A DNA stretch of 64,000 nt from Halichondria panicea (Eukaryota; Porifera; Demospongiae; Suberitida; Halichondriidae), in assembly GCF_963675165.1 (NCBI RefSeq), contig NC_087390.1, positions 6,292,319 to 6,356,318 on the forward strand, read 5' to 3'. Made by a program: the position numbers and the translations under genes. Numbering within the stretch: the stretch's first letter is position 1; every line of letters begins with the position of its first letter. Positions 46,770 through 59,187 of the stretch are shown piece by piece. The notes under the pieces were generated by a model. The model searched no databases. It saw only the letters and a program-made list of their open reading frames with translations, and had not been told where the DNA came from.

Positions 46770-47526
46770 TAGCACAGTACAAGAGTAATTTAACATTGTA
46801 CACTTCAATGATTTATCATATGACACACCCACAAATAGGTGTGGCTAATGAAAACAATGAAGTGATGTCATAATAATGATTTATGAGGCAGTGAAATTCA
46901 ACGAGGGAGGTGACCAGAAACAAGACTTTCATTAACAGTGGCCTAACGGACCCTCCCACTAGAGCACAACCTCTCCAGCTCTATAGAGTAGTCTCGCGGA
47001 CCTAGACCCTGAAAGATTGTAACGGCTGGCTTGCGAGACTATCCATAGAGGACACTAGCTATGTATGGCACAAACTGAAATCACTATCTACTCTCTAAGT
47101 ACACAGAAACAACCTTCCACTATAACAGACCTTCTTGATTCCGGCCGGACAGAGGACAATTAAGCTTTGTGCTCCCAAAACTGACCAACTTGGCTCTCTG
47201 TGCAAAACTGCCTCTTATAATTATAAAAGACGAACAGGAAACCACATTATGCCCAACAATTATGCCATGCCATATTGGGCATAAAATAATAGTACTATAA
47301 TTATACAACATAATTATTAATAGAAATAAGCAAAAAACTGTATGCAGGTAATTGGGTATGTGTTTGGAGTTCAGTGCCAGGGTGGTAAATTATTCTGATA
47401 AACTCATGCACATAATATAGTAAAGGGTAACATCACAATCTATGCAGCTATAATTATCTATTGAACTACACACAATGTCACAAGACAATTCAGTAGTTTC
47501 AGCAAAATACGTATTATCAAGTCAGT

Positions 47527-48645
47527 TCAGTTGAGGAGGTTTTGAGTATAAGGATACTTGGTGATAGTCAGTGTGCAGACGGAATTACTTCCCAAGGCTA
47601 CTGAGCCATGACCATGACCGTCGGGACACAGTTACAGCGAATATTAATATTGTTTCCACTCTTGTAGTACGAGGTTGACACAAAGAAGGCGGTATTAGAC
47701 AGATCACCATAATATTATATACTGGATGTGAAGTACTCTGTGTGTGTCCTGCATGCATGTGGGATTGATACCACCCTCATGCAATGTATGTAGATATATA
47801 ATTATGATAAATACACTTACACCAGGATTGATGGTTATATATACCATCAGTGTGACAGCCGATCCAATAAGGAATTGGCAATGTACAAGTCCCGGTCTCC
47901 TGGATACAGCCCTCATAGAGGTTGACTGTGCGGAGACGGTCCAAATCTTGACGAAGGTTGTTCTGTACCAAGCTCAGGTTTTGCACTGAGTTCTGCACAA
48001 TAAGAAACTGTGAGGAGACAGTATCATCATAGTCCGATTGCCGCTGAAATTGTACTTATTATCTCATTTGGTACAGTGAATCTCCTTTTATTATGACGTA
48101 CACTTTGGGAAACAAAATTTTGGCCATTATAATTATATAGAGGCCTTTATTGAGAGGTTCTTTTGCACACACTGTGACTGTGTTCATTTGGGACCTGGGT
48201 GGCTGGCCTTAATATCACAGTTGGCCTTCAGGAGTGGTCGTAGGAGGGTTCCATGCACTTACAGTAGCAAATCCCTGCATGTAGTCACCATACTTATGTA
48301 TGTCACCATACATGGCTTGCAAATTTGATTTTGTTATAACCATAAGTACATACATAACTATAGTAATCTACTACACTAGAAGAGCTGTATGATGACTGCC
48401 ACCAGAGACACAACTAGAGTACAGGCCAGAAATAAAGCATTAGTGCAATCACAACAACATTCCTCCTCTTGGTGTTAATGGAGATTTGACCGAGTATATA
48501 GTTGAGAACTGTCCTCAACGGGGTTAGGGTGAATGGTGGTCATGTCAGTCCTGAGACTGTTCTTCCTGCATCTCAAGTTGTTCATACACGTCTTCTTCTT
48601 TGCTTGGCTGTCCTTTCACTGGGTAACTTATCATGTTTAGAAGCT
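47527..48645 (-). pseudogene. Family II receptor pseudogene (split exon 1), copy psi-3
   Basis: Same layout as psi-1: exon 2 relic 47527-47748, stalk and first Cys part 47821-48045 (GCIQETGTCTLPIPYWIGC), decayed 5' part 48385-48645. Frames are broken throughout. Confidence 0.8.
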
Positions 48646-48829
48646 GGTTGGCTATATATACTTATCTTCTCAACTGATGTGTGTAATATGAATCATGCAC
48701 ATCATAATTATTTATATAGCATACTAGCAATTATTGCATGGACCACCTTGTATGTAAAATCACAGACATCTGCCATAAAGTCATAAATTTAAGTTTATAG
48801 TTGTCTCATGTGATGTCTCACTGCGTATA

Positions 48830-48912
48830 TTACTGAGAACGAGTGACTGTTAGTCTGTTAGTTTACCAGACTCTACTGTGTTAGATTTGGGATTTCTCAG
48901 CTAAAATATTCA
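48830..48912 (+). pseudogene. Calaxin exon 4 remnant
   Basis: Like 41195-41285: GAGTGACTGTTAGT, TTTACCAGACTC and CTCAGCTAAAATATTCAG. No acceptor. Confidence 0.7.
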
Positions 48913-49219
48913 GTGCCTAACACTTAATGACATGCAGATATTGTACCTTAATGCCAATTAAAGTAGGTCAATTAGTGCAGCACTCAATACTGGGTGTTGG
49001 GTATGTGGGTGATCATGACTCTGCAGTAAACTTCAACAACGCATCCTATATTTTTATATATACTACAAAAATCAAGTACAAGCAATTAATTAGAATTAAG
49101 CAAGAGGGTGACAGACAACATTATATACACCAACGTATACGTAAGCTATTCATGCATTGTTTTAAAGTACACACAATATCTCAGTTTAGTACATTTCAGC
49201 AACAATACTTAAAGTCAGT

Positions 49220-50119
49220 TCAGCTCAGGAGGTTTTTAGTATAAGGACACTTGGTGACAGTCAGTGTGCAGACAGGATTATAGATATAGAATGAGCTGTG
49301 ACCAGAACTACTGGGAGCAGTAACTTCACAGGAGCAGCGAATACTGTTTCCACTCTTGTAGTATGTGGATGATGTGAAGTAGCTGGTATAAGAAAAATCA
49401 CACAATATGCTGGATATGAAGTACTGTGTGTCCTGTATGGGATTGATATGGTTATGAGCTGTACACTTGATCATGTGATTATAGTGTATTAGAGGCTATA
49501 GACTTACTCCAGGATTGATGGTTACATAAGCAGTGCTACAAGTGGCATAACTAGTGACTGATGATGATTGTGTTATCGTACAAGTCCCGGTCTCCTGGAT
49601 ACAGCCCTCATAGAGGTTGATTGTGCGGAGACGGTCCAAATCTTGACGAAGGTTGTTCTGTGCCAAAGTTGAGGTCTGTATTAAGTTTTGCATGCTGGCT
49701 ATCTGGGAAGAGTACAATGCCGACGATTTAACAGTATTTGCCACTGTGACATTCAACCCCTGAATTGCTTGCACTCTTCCTTCCAACTGTGAGATCCTCG
49801 ACAACAGATCCTCGACTTTAGTGTTGTCTCCACCGCTGGCCAGAGGACTGTATATGATGACAGCCACCAGAGACACAACTAGAGCAATGACCATAAATAC
49901 AGCAATCAGTGCAATCACAACACATTTCCCCCTCTTGACTTTAGTGCAGATTTGACCAGCTAGTTGGGATTTGTTCTCAACTTCAACGGGGTTAGGACGA
50001 TTGATTGTCATGTAATGAGATTTTTGTTCCTGCATCTCGACGTGCTCGTACAACTCTTGTTCTTTGTTTGGCTGTGGTTTAACCTGGTGACTTGTTTTAG
50101 GAGCTGGTTGACGACTCAT
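49220..50119 (-). CDS. Family II receptor, gene 5
   Basis: Exons 50119-49508 and 49432-49220 (274 aa). The tail has LYEHV and SHYMTI (EQKSHYMTI here). The stalk has LLSRISQLEGRVQAIQ and NVTVANT, like gene 2 but one segment shorter. Cys cluster: GCIQETGTC, YATCSTAYV. Exon 2: DTQYFISSILCDFSYTSY, IRCSCEV, VCTLTVTKCPYTKNLLS. The donor is GGA|GTAAGT. The 5' leader differs from the other intact genes (YLPKK before the start) and matches the flank of psi-2, pointing to a different promoter. Confidence 0.82.
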
Positions 50120-50384
50120 CTTCTTAGGCAAGTAGTTTCTCATTACATGGTTTTTGTAAATTGATAAGGTATTTTAATGATATTCATTACACAAGCAAAT
50201 ACATCATGCATGCAGTAATTGGTTTCTTAATAATTTTGCCATGTGGCTGGGTGTAACTCATTAATTTAGACCACACCCCGAACATGATGAATACTGAACC
50301 TCTTTGGGAAGCCATGAGGGGGCTGATGAGAAACTGCTAATCTACTTTGCCTGGCCTAAATTGAGTCACATCACATAATTATTA

Positions 50385-50442
50385 TAGCCTCGAATCCACG
50401 CCGATTAAAACACGTATTTTAATCGGCGTGGATTCAAGGCTA
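50385..50442. mobile_element. Hairpin element, TAGCCTCGAATCC ends
   Basis: A 58-bp hairpin (TAGCCTCGAATCCACGCCGA and near complement), related to 42567-42622, upstream of gene 5. Confidence 0.8.
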
Positions 50443-50827
50443 CATCACATACTGTGTTATTATGGTACAGCAATGTGCATGTCTATAATTATTATAGCAT
50501 TAATAATTAATGATAGGGAGGTGAACAGTTTCCGTTTGTTGTTTTAATTACAGTAGATGATAAAAGCAAACCACATTTAATACAGTAAACACACATGCAA
50601 TAAGCGTAAAACAGATGGACTTCATCTGCCATCAAGTTGCAGTAATAGTTCCCATGCCTGCATGCTATTGTGCAGCACTGTATATACTATAGTAATTTCT
50701 GTGCCTGAATGGATCTGCTTAAAATGCAATTTTTCCCAATACAGTAACCTCCCATATGATAAGGCCACTGTTAATGAATGTCATGTTTCTGGTTTGGGAA
50801 TCACTTTACCGCTATACCTATACCAGC

Positions 50828-51419
50828 TATAGCCTCGAGACCAGCCGTTCGTTATCTGAAAGAACGCCTGGTCAAGTTCCAATGTAGAACTGGTCCAGGA
50901 ATTTCTTGGACCAATAATTGCCCGCAACTTGCCCGTGAATATCATTATGATGCTTCCAGTAACGTGCAGCTAGCTATAGTATTGTTGTGTTTGCGGTTAC
51001 AGTAGAACCTCGATTATCCGGACACCTTGGTTCCAGAAGCAGGCCGGATAAGTGAATATGCCGGATAATCGAATAGATAAACCACGCCTTGATCCACCCA
51101 TTTTATTGATAAACAGCAGTGCCACATGGTTGTATGTGCATGTGCAGAAGATAAGCAGGCATGTCTCCATGGTAACAGCTGCAACGCGCATGCGCGTTTG
51201 AGGGACACGCCCATTTTCTGATCTGATAACAAGAAAACTGCCAAGTCGGATAATCGAGGTCCCAAATAATGGAGAGCCAGATAATCGAGGTTCTACTGTA
51301 CCGCAATCATGTTCACAACTACTCAAGCCTAACCACTCGCTGACTCAGCTAAACGAGTTCTACATTGGAATTTTACCAGGCGTTCTTTCAGATAACGAAC
51401 GGCTGGTCTCGAGGCTATA
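50828..51419. mobile_element. TIR element with nested TA-flanked insertion
   Basis: Outer inverted repeats are as at 38713-39017. Inside, 51000-51298 is a second element with termini CAGTAGAACCTCGATTATCC and complement, flanked by TA on both sides (50998-50999 and 51299-51300), typical of pogo/Tigger-like Tc1-mariner derivatives. The uninterrupted relative at 38898 shows a single TA. Confidence 0.88.
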
Positions 51420-52197
51420 CCAGCTACTGAGGGAGGGAGGTTATCATTATTCATTATTGTGACATCACTTCCTGTAAAACCCCCATTTCCTGTTAATTAA
51501 ACACAACAACACAAACATGAAGGACAGTACAAGAGTAATTTAACATTGTACACTTCAATGATTTATCATATGATACACCCACAAGTAGGTGTGGCTAATG
51601 AAAATAATGAAGGATGTCATTTTTTTATGAGGTAGTGAAATTCAACGAGGGAGGTGACCAGAAACATGACTTTCATTAACAGTGGCCTAACGGACCCTCC
51701 CACTGGAGCACAACCTCTCTAGCTCTATAGAGTAGCCTCGCGGACCTAGACCCTGAAAGATTGTAACGGCTGGCTTGCAAGACTATCCATAGAGGACACT
51801 AGCTATGGCACAAATTGAAATCACTATCTACTGTCTAAGTACACAGAAACAACCTTCCACTATAACAGACCTTCTTGATTCCGGCCGGACAGAGGACAAT
51901 TAAGCTTTGTGCTCCCAAAACTGACCAACTTGGCTCTCTGTGCAAAACTGCCTCTTATAATTATAAAAGACGAACAGGAAACCACATTATGCCCAACAAT
52001 TATGCCATGCCATATTGGGCATAAAATAATAGTACTATAATTATACAACATAATTATTAATAGAAATAAGCAAAAAACTTGTGTTTGGAGTTCAGTGCCA
52101 GGGTGGTAAATTATTCTGATAAACTCATGCACATAATAATTTATAGTAAAGGGTAACATCACAATCTATGCAGCTATAATTATCTATTGAACTACAT

Positions 52198-52815
52198 GCA
52201 GTATCATCATAGTCCGATTGCTGCTGAAATTGTACTTATACCCTGCATCTCATTTGGTACAGTGGATCTCCTTTTATTATGACGTACACTTTGGGAAACA
52301 AAATTTTGGCCATCATAATTATAGAGGTGGCCTTTATTGAGAGGTTCTTTTGCACACACTGTGACTGTGTTCATTTGGGACCTGGGTGGTTGGCCTTAAT
52401 ATCACAGTTGGCCTTCAGGAGTGGCCGGTAGGAGGGTTCCATGCACTTACAGTAGCAAATCCCTGTAGTCACCACCACTCTTGCAAATTTGATTTTGTTA
52501 TAACCATAAGTACATACATATAACTATAGCAATCTACTACACTAGAAGAGCTGTATGATGACTGCCACCAGAGACACAACTAGAGTACAGGCCAGAAATA
52601 GCATTAGTGCAATCAGTCACAACAACATTCCTCCTCTTGGTTTTAATGGAGATTTGACCGAGTATATATGTAGTTGAGAACTGTCCTCAACGGGGTTAGG
52701 GTGAATGGTGGTCATGTACTAGCTGAGATTGTTCTTCCTGCATGCATCTCGAGTTAATCATACACGTCTTCTTCTTTGCTTGGCTGTCCTTTCACTGGGT
52801 GACTTATCATGTTTA
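52198..52815 (-). pseudogene. Family II receptor relic, copy psi-4
   Basis: A decayed tail and membrane part at 52550-52815 and a stalk scrap at 52198-52240, separated by the same foreign segment as in psi-1 and psi-3. The Cys-rich part and exon 2 are deleted. Confidence 0.75.
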
Positions 52816-53029
52816 GAAGCTTGGCTATATATATACTTATCTTCTCAACTGATGTGTGTAATATGAATCATGCACATCATAATTATTTATATAGCATACT
52901 AGCAATTATTGCATGGACCACCTTGTATGTAAAATCACAGTATATAATTATTAACAAACAGTAGACATCTGCCATAAAGTCATAAATTTAAGTTTATAGT
53001 TGTCTCATGTGATGTCTCACTGCGTATTA

Positions 53030-53098
53030 CTGAGAACGAGTGACTGTTACAGACTCTACTGTGTTAGATCTGGGATTTCTCAGCTAAAATATTCAGTG
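53030..53098 (+). pseudogene. Calaxin exon 4 remnant
   Basis: A short relic: GAACGAGTGACTGTTACAGA, then GTGTTAGATCTGGGATTTCT and AGCTAAAATATTCAGTG. Confidence 0.65.
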
Positions 53099-53414
53099 CC
53101 TATAACACTTATGACATGCAGATATTGTATCTTAATGCCAATTAAAGCAAGTCAATTAGTGCACTCAATACTGGGTGTTGGGTATGTGGGTGATCATGAC
53201 TCTGCAGTAAACTTCAACAACGCATCCTATATTTTTATATATACTACAAAAATCAAGTTACAAGCAATTACTTAGAATTAAGGAGAGGTTAAGAGGGTGA
53301 CAGACAACATTATATATACACCAACATATACGTAAGCTATTCATGCATTGTTTTGAAGTACACACAATATCTCAGTTTAGTACATTTCAGCAATAATACT
53401 TAAAGCCATGCAGT

Positions 53415-54609
53415 TCAGCTCAGGAGGTTTTTAGTATAAGGACACTTGGTGACAGTCAGTGTGCAGACAGGATTATAGATAGAGAATGAGCTGTGACTAG
53501 CACCACTGGGATACGTAACTTCACAGTAGCAGTAAATATTGTTTCCACTCTTGTAGTAGGTGGATGATGTGAAGTAGCTGGTAAGAGAAAAATCACACAC
53601 TATGCTGGATGTGAAGTACTGTGTGTCCTGTATGGGATGGATATGGTTATGAGCTGTAACTTGATCATGTGATTATAGTGTATTAGGGCTTGGACTTACT
53701 CCAGGATTGATGGTCACACCACCATTAGTGCGACAAGTGGCATAACTAGTGACTGATGATTGTGTTATCGTGCAAGTCCTGGTCTCCTGGATACAGCCCT
53801 CATAGAGGTTGATTGTGCGGAGACGGTCTAAATCTTGACGAAGGTTGGTCTGTATCGAAGTTGAGTTCTGTATTAAGTTCTGCAGGCTGGCTATTTGGGA
53901 AGAGTGTGATGCCAACATCATTGTGATAGTGTCGCGCCCACTGTTACATTTGTTCCCTGCATTGTGTGGAGATGGTCTAAATCTTGACGAACGTTGTTTT
54001 GCATTGAGCTAAGGGCTGATTCTAGCGATTCCTTCAGCGATATCAAAGAATGGTTGGTTGCTCCCTGTATTGTCCAAAGGTGGTCCAAATCTTGACAAAT
54101 GTTGTTCTGTACCAAGCTCAGGTTTTGCACTGAGTTCTGCACATTAAGGAACTGTGAGGAGACATTACCATCATAGTCCGATTGCTGCTGAACTTGTGCT
54201 TCTATAGTGACTCCAGCGATTTCTGAAAGAGTTGTTGGTTACCTGCATTTTCTCCAGCTGCTGTATCCTTGACAACAGATCCTCCACTTCAGTGCTGGCA
54301 CTTGATTCAGTGTTGTCTCCACTGCTGACCAGAGGACTGTATAATTATGATGACAGCCACCAGAGACACAACTAGAGCAATGACCAGAAATACAGCCACC
54401 ATTAGTGTAATCACACAAAAGTTCCCTCTATTAATTTTAGTGGAGATTTGACCAGCTAGTTGGGAGTTGTCCTCAACGTGGTTAGGGCGATTGATTGTCA
54501 TGTACTGAGATTGTTCTTCCTGCATCTCGAGTTGTTCATACACCTCTTCTTCTTTGCTCGGCTGTCCTCTCACTGGGTGACTTATCTCAGGAGCTGGTTG
54601 GCGACTCAT
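53415..54609 (-). pseudogene. Family II receptor pseudogene, copy psi-5, with full ITAM match
   Basis: Exon 1 relic 54609-53700 and open exon 2 53627-53415 (IVCDFSLTSYF, YCYCEV, CTLTVTKCPYTKNLLS). The tail is the most divergent: EEEVYEQLEMQEEQSQYMTI, which fits the ITAM pattern (YxxL-x8-YxxI). Frameshifts after the membrane segment (extra bases in TATAATTATGATG) and within an enlarged stalk (at least three DLDRL/DLDHL-type repeats) break the protein. Confidence 0.78.
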
Positions 54610-54969
54610 CTTCTCTGTATATATATGATTATAATTAGGAACATCACATCACGTATTTATAGCATAGAAATTGCATGATTTTGTATACGCATAACAGGAC
54701 CATCTTGTGGCAGGTGGATAACAGTTGTTGTTATTATAATGAAGCAAAAGAAAGTTAAGAGAGCTATAAGCTTATACATAAGAAGACTTTATTAGGCAAA
54801 ATAGTGAGATTCAATTCGATAATTCTGTCCAATAAATAAACACCACATGTACAACAGTAAACGAGTGATGCAAGCTGTGCTGTGCTATTGCCTCTCGCCA
54901 TGCATATTTTGCTTTCGCTCAAAAAGTATTGTCAAAGGCATAGTCTATATTATAGTCTAAGAATAGTGA

Positions 54970-55057
54970 GAGAACGAGTGACTGTTGATTGAAGTATTTG
55001 GACCTTGTTTACCAGACTCAACCTTGTTAGAGGACTTCTCAGCTAAAATATGCTGCA
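54970..55057 (+). pseudogene. Calaxin exon 4 remnant, 3' part
   Basis: Starts within GAACGAGTGACTGTTGATTG and continues through CTTGTTTACCAGACTCAACC to CTCAGCTAAAATATG. The acceptor and EF loop are missing. Confidence 0.75.
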
Positions 55058-55297
55058 TCGCTATGACTGTATACATGTATACAAGGGATTGAATTGAATT
55101 GAGTGGGTGGCATTGCAGCAGCTAGAACATTATGATGGTATACAGTAATCCGACGATAAAAAATTAAAGTATATATACACCTAATTTTAAGCTAGAGGGT
55201 AACAGATATCATTATAAACACCATGTAGCTACTCATTCTATTAACTACACACAATGTCTCAGTTCTGTTTCAGCAAATTCGTATTATTAAAGTCAAT

Positions 55298-56129
55298 TCA
55301 GTTCAGGAGGTTTTGAGTATAAGGACACTTGGTGACAGTCAGTGTGCATACGGCACTACTGTACGAGAATGTACTGTGACCAGTACTAATGGGATTGGTA
55401 ACTTCACAGTCACAGCGAATACTGTTTCCATTCTTGTAGTATGAGGTTGACACGAGGTAGTTGGAACTGGACAAATCACACACTATGCTGGATGTGAAGT
55501 ACTGTGTGTCCTGTATGGGATTGATATTGTTATGGTTGTACATGCATAATTTATGAGTCCCGAGAGGCAATGTGTATACTTACTCTAGGATTGATGGATA
55601 CAAAACCAGTGTTGCAGGCGATCCAATAATTGCTTAATGTTGCCAAATGACAAGTGCTGGTCTCCTGGATACAGTCCTTATAGAGGTTGACTGTGTGGAG
55701 ACGGTCCAAATCTTGACGAAGGTTGTTCTGTGCCAAAGTTGAGATCTGTATTAAGTTCTGCATACTGGCTATCTGGGATTCTTTAGCAGTGTTTGTTTCT
55801 TCCAACTGTTGAATCCTCGACAATATATTCCCAGTGTCTCCACCGCTGACCAGAGGACTGTATATGATGACTGCCACCAGAGACACTACTAGAGCAATGA
55901 CTAGAAATACTGCAATCAATGCAATCACAACACATTTCCCCCTCTTGATTTTAGTGGAGATTTGACCGGCTAGTTGGGATTTGTCCTCAACTTCAACGCG
56001 GTTAGGACGATTGATTGTCATGTAATGAGATTGTTGTTCCTGCATCTCGACGTGCTCGTACAACTCTTGTTCTTTGTTTGGTTGTGGTTTAACCTGGCGA
56101 CTTGTTTTAGCAGTTGGTTGACTACTCAT
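55298..56129 (-). CDS. Family II receptor, gene 6
   Basis: Exons 56129-55584 and 55510-55298 (252 aa). It starts MSSQPTAKTS; the tail has LYEHV and SHYMTI. Short stalk NILSRIQQLEETNTAKE. Cys cluster DCIQETSTC with NYWIAC, the same subtype as gene 3. Exon 2: DTQYFTSSIVCDLSSSNY, IRCDCEV, VCTLTVTKCPYTQNLLN. The donor is AGA|GTAAGT. Residues between the first two Cys and after DTQYF differ most among genes 1-6, while the tail hardly changes. Confidence 0.82.
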
Positions 56130-56868
56130 CTTCTCAACTAATTGAGTCACATTGCATAATGTGTATTTTATGGTAACAGCAATGTGCGTATACATGTCTA
56201 TAGCATTATTAATATTATCATATTGATAGAAGGAGGTAAACAGTTTCTGTTTGTAGTTTTAGATGAAAGCAAACCCTACATTACAGTAAACACACTTGCA
56301 ACAGGTGGACTTCATCTGCATACCATCAAGCCACAATAAGTTATATAGTTCCCATGCACTGCATGCTATTGTGCAGCACTGTACTGTATAGTAATTTCTG
56401 TGCAATTGTGCGTGAAAGTGGGTGGCTGTACTTAGCTATATACCTGTATCAAAGCTACAATATTCATCCATTAACACATGTAAATTTTACACAGTAGCTA
56501 TACAAACAAGTATATATTTTGGCATAATTATGTCTTCACAATAAACACCACAGATATACTTGTGACGAACAAGTATACAGAGATCTGCCATATAAAGTCA
56601 TCAAGATGTAAGTTGTCTCATGTGATGTCAATGCACGCTGCATATACTTTTTTGGCCAGTTTCGTTAATCACACACACACATGGCTGCATAATTATGAGA
56701 GAAACCATGGTAACACAGCCACAAAACATATTGCAATGACTGTAACGGTGTCACTTTAAACATGTGTCACTACTTTCTGAGTGAAAATGTGTTGTGTAGT
56801 CGTTGCAAATTTTGACGACGGTATAATGTGCATTAATAGCATTACGACATCTTTCTGTTTCTCTGCAG

Positions 56869-57057
56869 GATCATGACAATGACTTAAAAGTGTCACTGGA
56901 GGATTTCAAGAAGTCTATTGAGAATGAGCGACTGTTGATTGAAGCTTGTTTACTAGACTCCACCTTGTTAGAGAACTTCTCAGCTCAAATATGCTGTATT
57001 GTTAATTATTATGACTGCATGTATGTATACAAGGGATTGTTGCATGTATTAAATTGA
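56869..57057 (+). pseudogene. Calaxin terminal exon copy, internal deletion
   Basis: Good acceptor (TTTCTCTGCAG), [16 protein letters not shown], then a 12-bp in-frame deletion turns [10 protein letters not shown] into EACLLDS; 63 codons to the stop. It is open but has lost a conserved piece. Confidence 0.65.
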
Positions 57058-57232
57058 ATTGAGTGGGTGGCATTGCAGCAGCTAGAACATTATGATGGTA
57101 TACAGTAATCAGACAAAAATTTGAAGTATACACTTAATTTTAAGCTAGAGGGTAACAGATAACATTATAAACACCATGTAGCTACTCATTCTATTAAATA
57201 TATACACTCAGTTCTGTTTCAGCAAATAGGTA

Positions 57233-58079
57233 TCAGTTCAGTTCAGGAGGTTTCAAGTATAAGGACACTTGGTGACAGTCAGTGTGCAGACGGCACTGCA
57301 TGTACAGGAATGTGTTGTGACCAGCACTAATGGGATAGGTAACTTCACATTCGCAGCAAATAGTGTTTCCACTCTTGTATGTACGAGGTTGACACAAGGT
57401 AGTTGGAACTGGACACATCACACACTATGCTGGATGTGAAGTACTGTGTGTCCTGTATGCATGGGATTGATATGGTTATGGTTGTACATGGATAACTTAT
57501 GAGTCCTGAGAGGCAATGTTTATACTTACTCCAGGATTGATGATCAGTAAAAAACCAGTGTTGCAAGCGATCCAATCATTGCTTAATGATAACAACAGTC
57601 AAGTCCTGGTCTCATTGGTACAGCCCCCATAGAGGTTAACTGTGCGGAGACAGTCCAAATCTTGACGAAAATTGTTTTGTGCCAAAGTTGATGTCTGTAC
57701 TAAGTGTTGTATGCTGGCTATCTGAGATTCTTTAGCAGTGTTTTTTTCCTCCAGCTGTTGAATCCTCGACAATAGATTCCCAGTGTCTCCACCGCTGACC
57801 AAAGGACTGTATAATGATGACAGCCACCAGACACACAACTAGAGCAATGACCAGAAATACAGTCATCAGTGCAATCACAACACATTTCCACCTCTCGATT
57901 TTAGTGGAGATTTGACCGGCTAGTTGGGAGTTGTTCTCAACTTCAACGTGGTTAAGACGATTGATTGTCATGTAATGAGATTGTTGTTCCTGCATCTCGA
58001 CGTGCTCGTACAACTCTTGTTCTTTGTTTGGCTGTGGTTTAACCTGGCAACTTGTTTTAGCAGCTGGTTGACGACTCAT
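57233..58079 (-). pseudogene. Family II receptor pseudogene, copy psi-6
   Basis: Exon 1 58079-57530: tail intact (LYEHV, SHYMTI), but an indel right after the membrane segment (GTATAATGATGAC) sends the stalk out of frame (ending GGKKHC and stop). Exon 2 57452-57233 also has frameshifts in its middle and near the KCP motif. Confidence 0.85.
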
Positions 58080-58823
58080 CTTCTCAACTAATTGAGTGAG
58101 TCACATCGCATAATGTGTATTTTATGGTAACAGCAATGTGCATATATATACATGTCTATAGCATTATTAATATTATCATATTGATAGAAGGAGGTAAACA
58201 GTTTCTGTTTGTTGTTTTAGATGAAAACAAACCCCACATTACAGTAAACACACTTGCAACAGGTGGACTTCATCTGCATACCATCAAGCCACAATAAGTT
58301 ATATAGTTCCTATGCATGCACTGCATGCTATTGTGCAGCACTGTACTGTATAGTAATTTCTGTGCAATTGTGCGTGAAAGTGGGTGGCTGTACTTACTAC
58401 CTATATCAAAGCTACAATATTCATCCATTAACACATGTAAATTTTACACAGTAGCTACAAACAAGCATATATTTTGGCATAATTATGTCTTCACAATAAA
58501 CACCACAGATATACTTGTGACGAACAAGTATACAGAGATCTGCCATATAAAGTCATCAAGATGTAAGTTGTCTCATGTGATGTCAATGCACGCTGCATAT
58601 ACTTTTTTGGCCAGTTTCGTTAATCACACACACACATGGCTGCATAATTATGAGAGAAACCATGGTAACACAGCCACAAAACATATTGCAATGACTGTAA
58701 CGGTGTCACTTTAAACATGTGTCACTACTTTCTGAGTGAAAATGTGTTGTGTAGTCGTTGCAAATTTTGACGACGGTATAATGTGCATTAATAGCATTAC
58801 GACATCTTTCTGTTTCTCTGCAG

Positions 58824-59012
58824 GATCATGACAATGACTTAAAAGTGTCACTGGAGGATTTCAAGAAGTCTATTGAGAATGAGCGACTGTTGATTGAAGC
58901 TTGTTTACTAGACTCCACCTTGTTAGAGAACTTCTCAGCTCAAATATGCTGTATTGTTAATTATTATGACTGCATGTATGTATACAAGGGATTGTTGCAT
59001 GTATTAAATTGA
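58824..59012 (+). pseudogene. Calaxin terminal exon copy, internal deletion (duplicate)
   Basis: Appears identical to 56869-57057, including the 12-bp deletion; duplicated with it. Confidence 0.65.
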
Positions 59013-59187
59013 ATTGAGTGGGTGGCATTGCAGCAGCTAGAACATTATGATGGTATACAGTAATCAGACAAAAATTTGAAGTATACACTTAATTTTAAGC
59101 TAGAGGGTAACAGATAACATTATAAACACCATGTAGCTACTCATTCTATTAAATATATACACTCAGTTCTGTTTCAGCAAATAGGTA

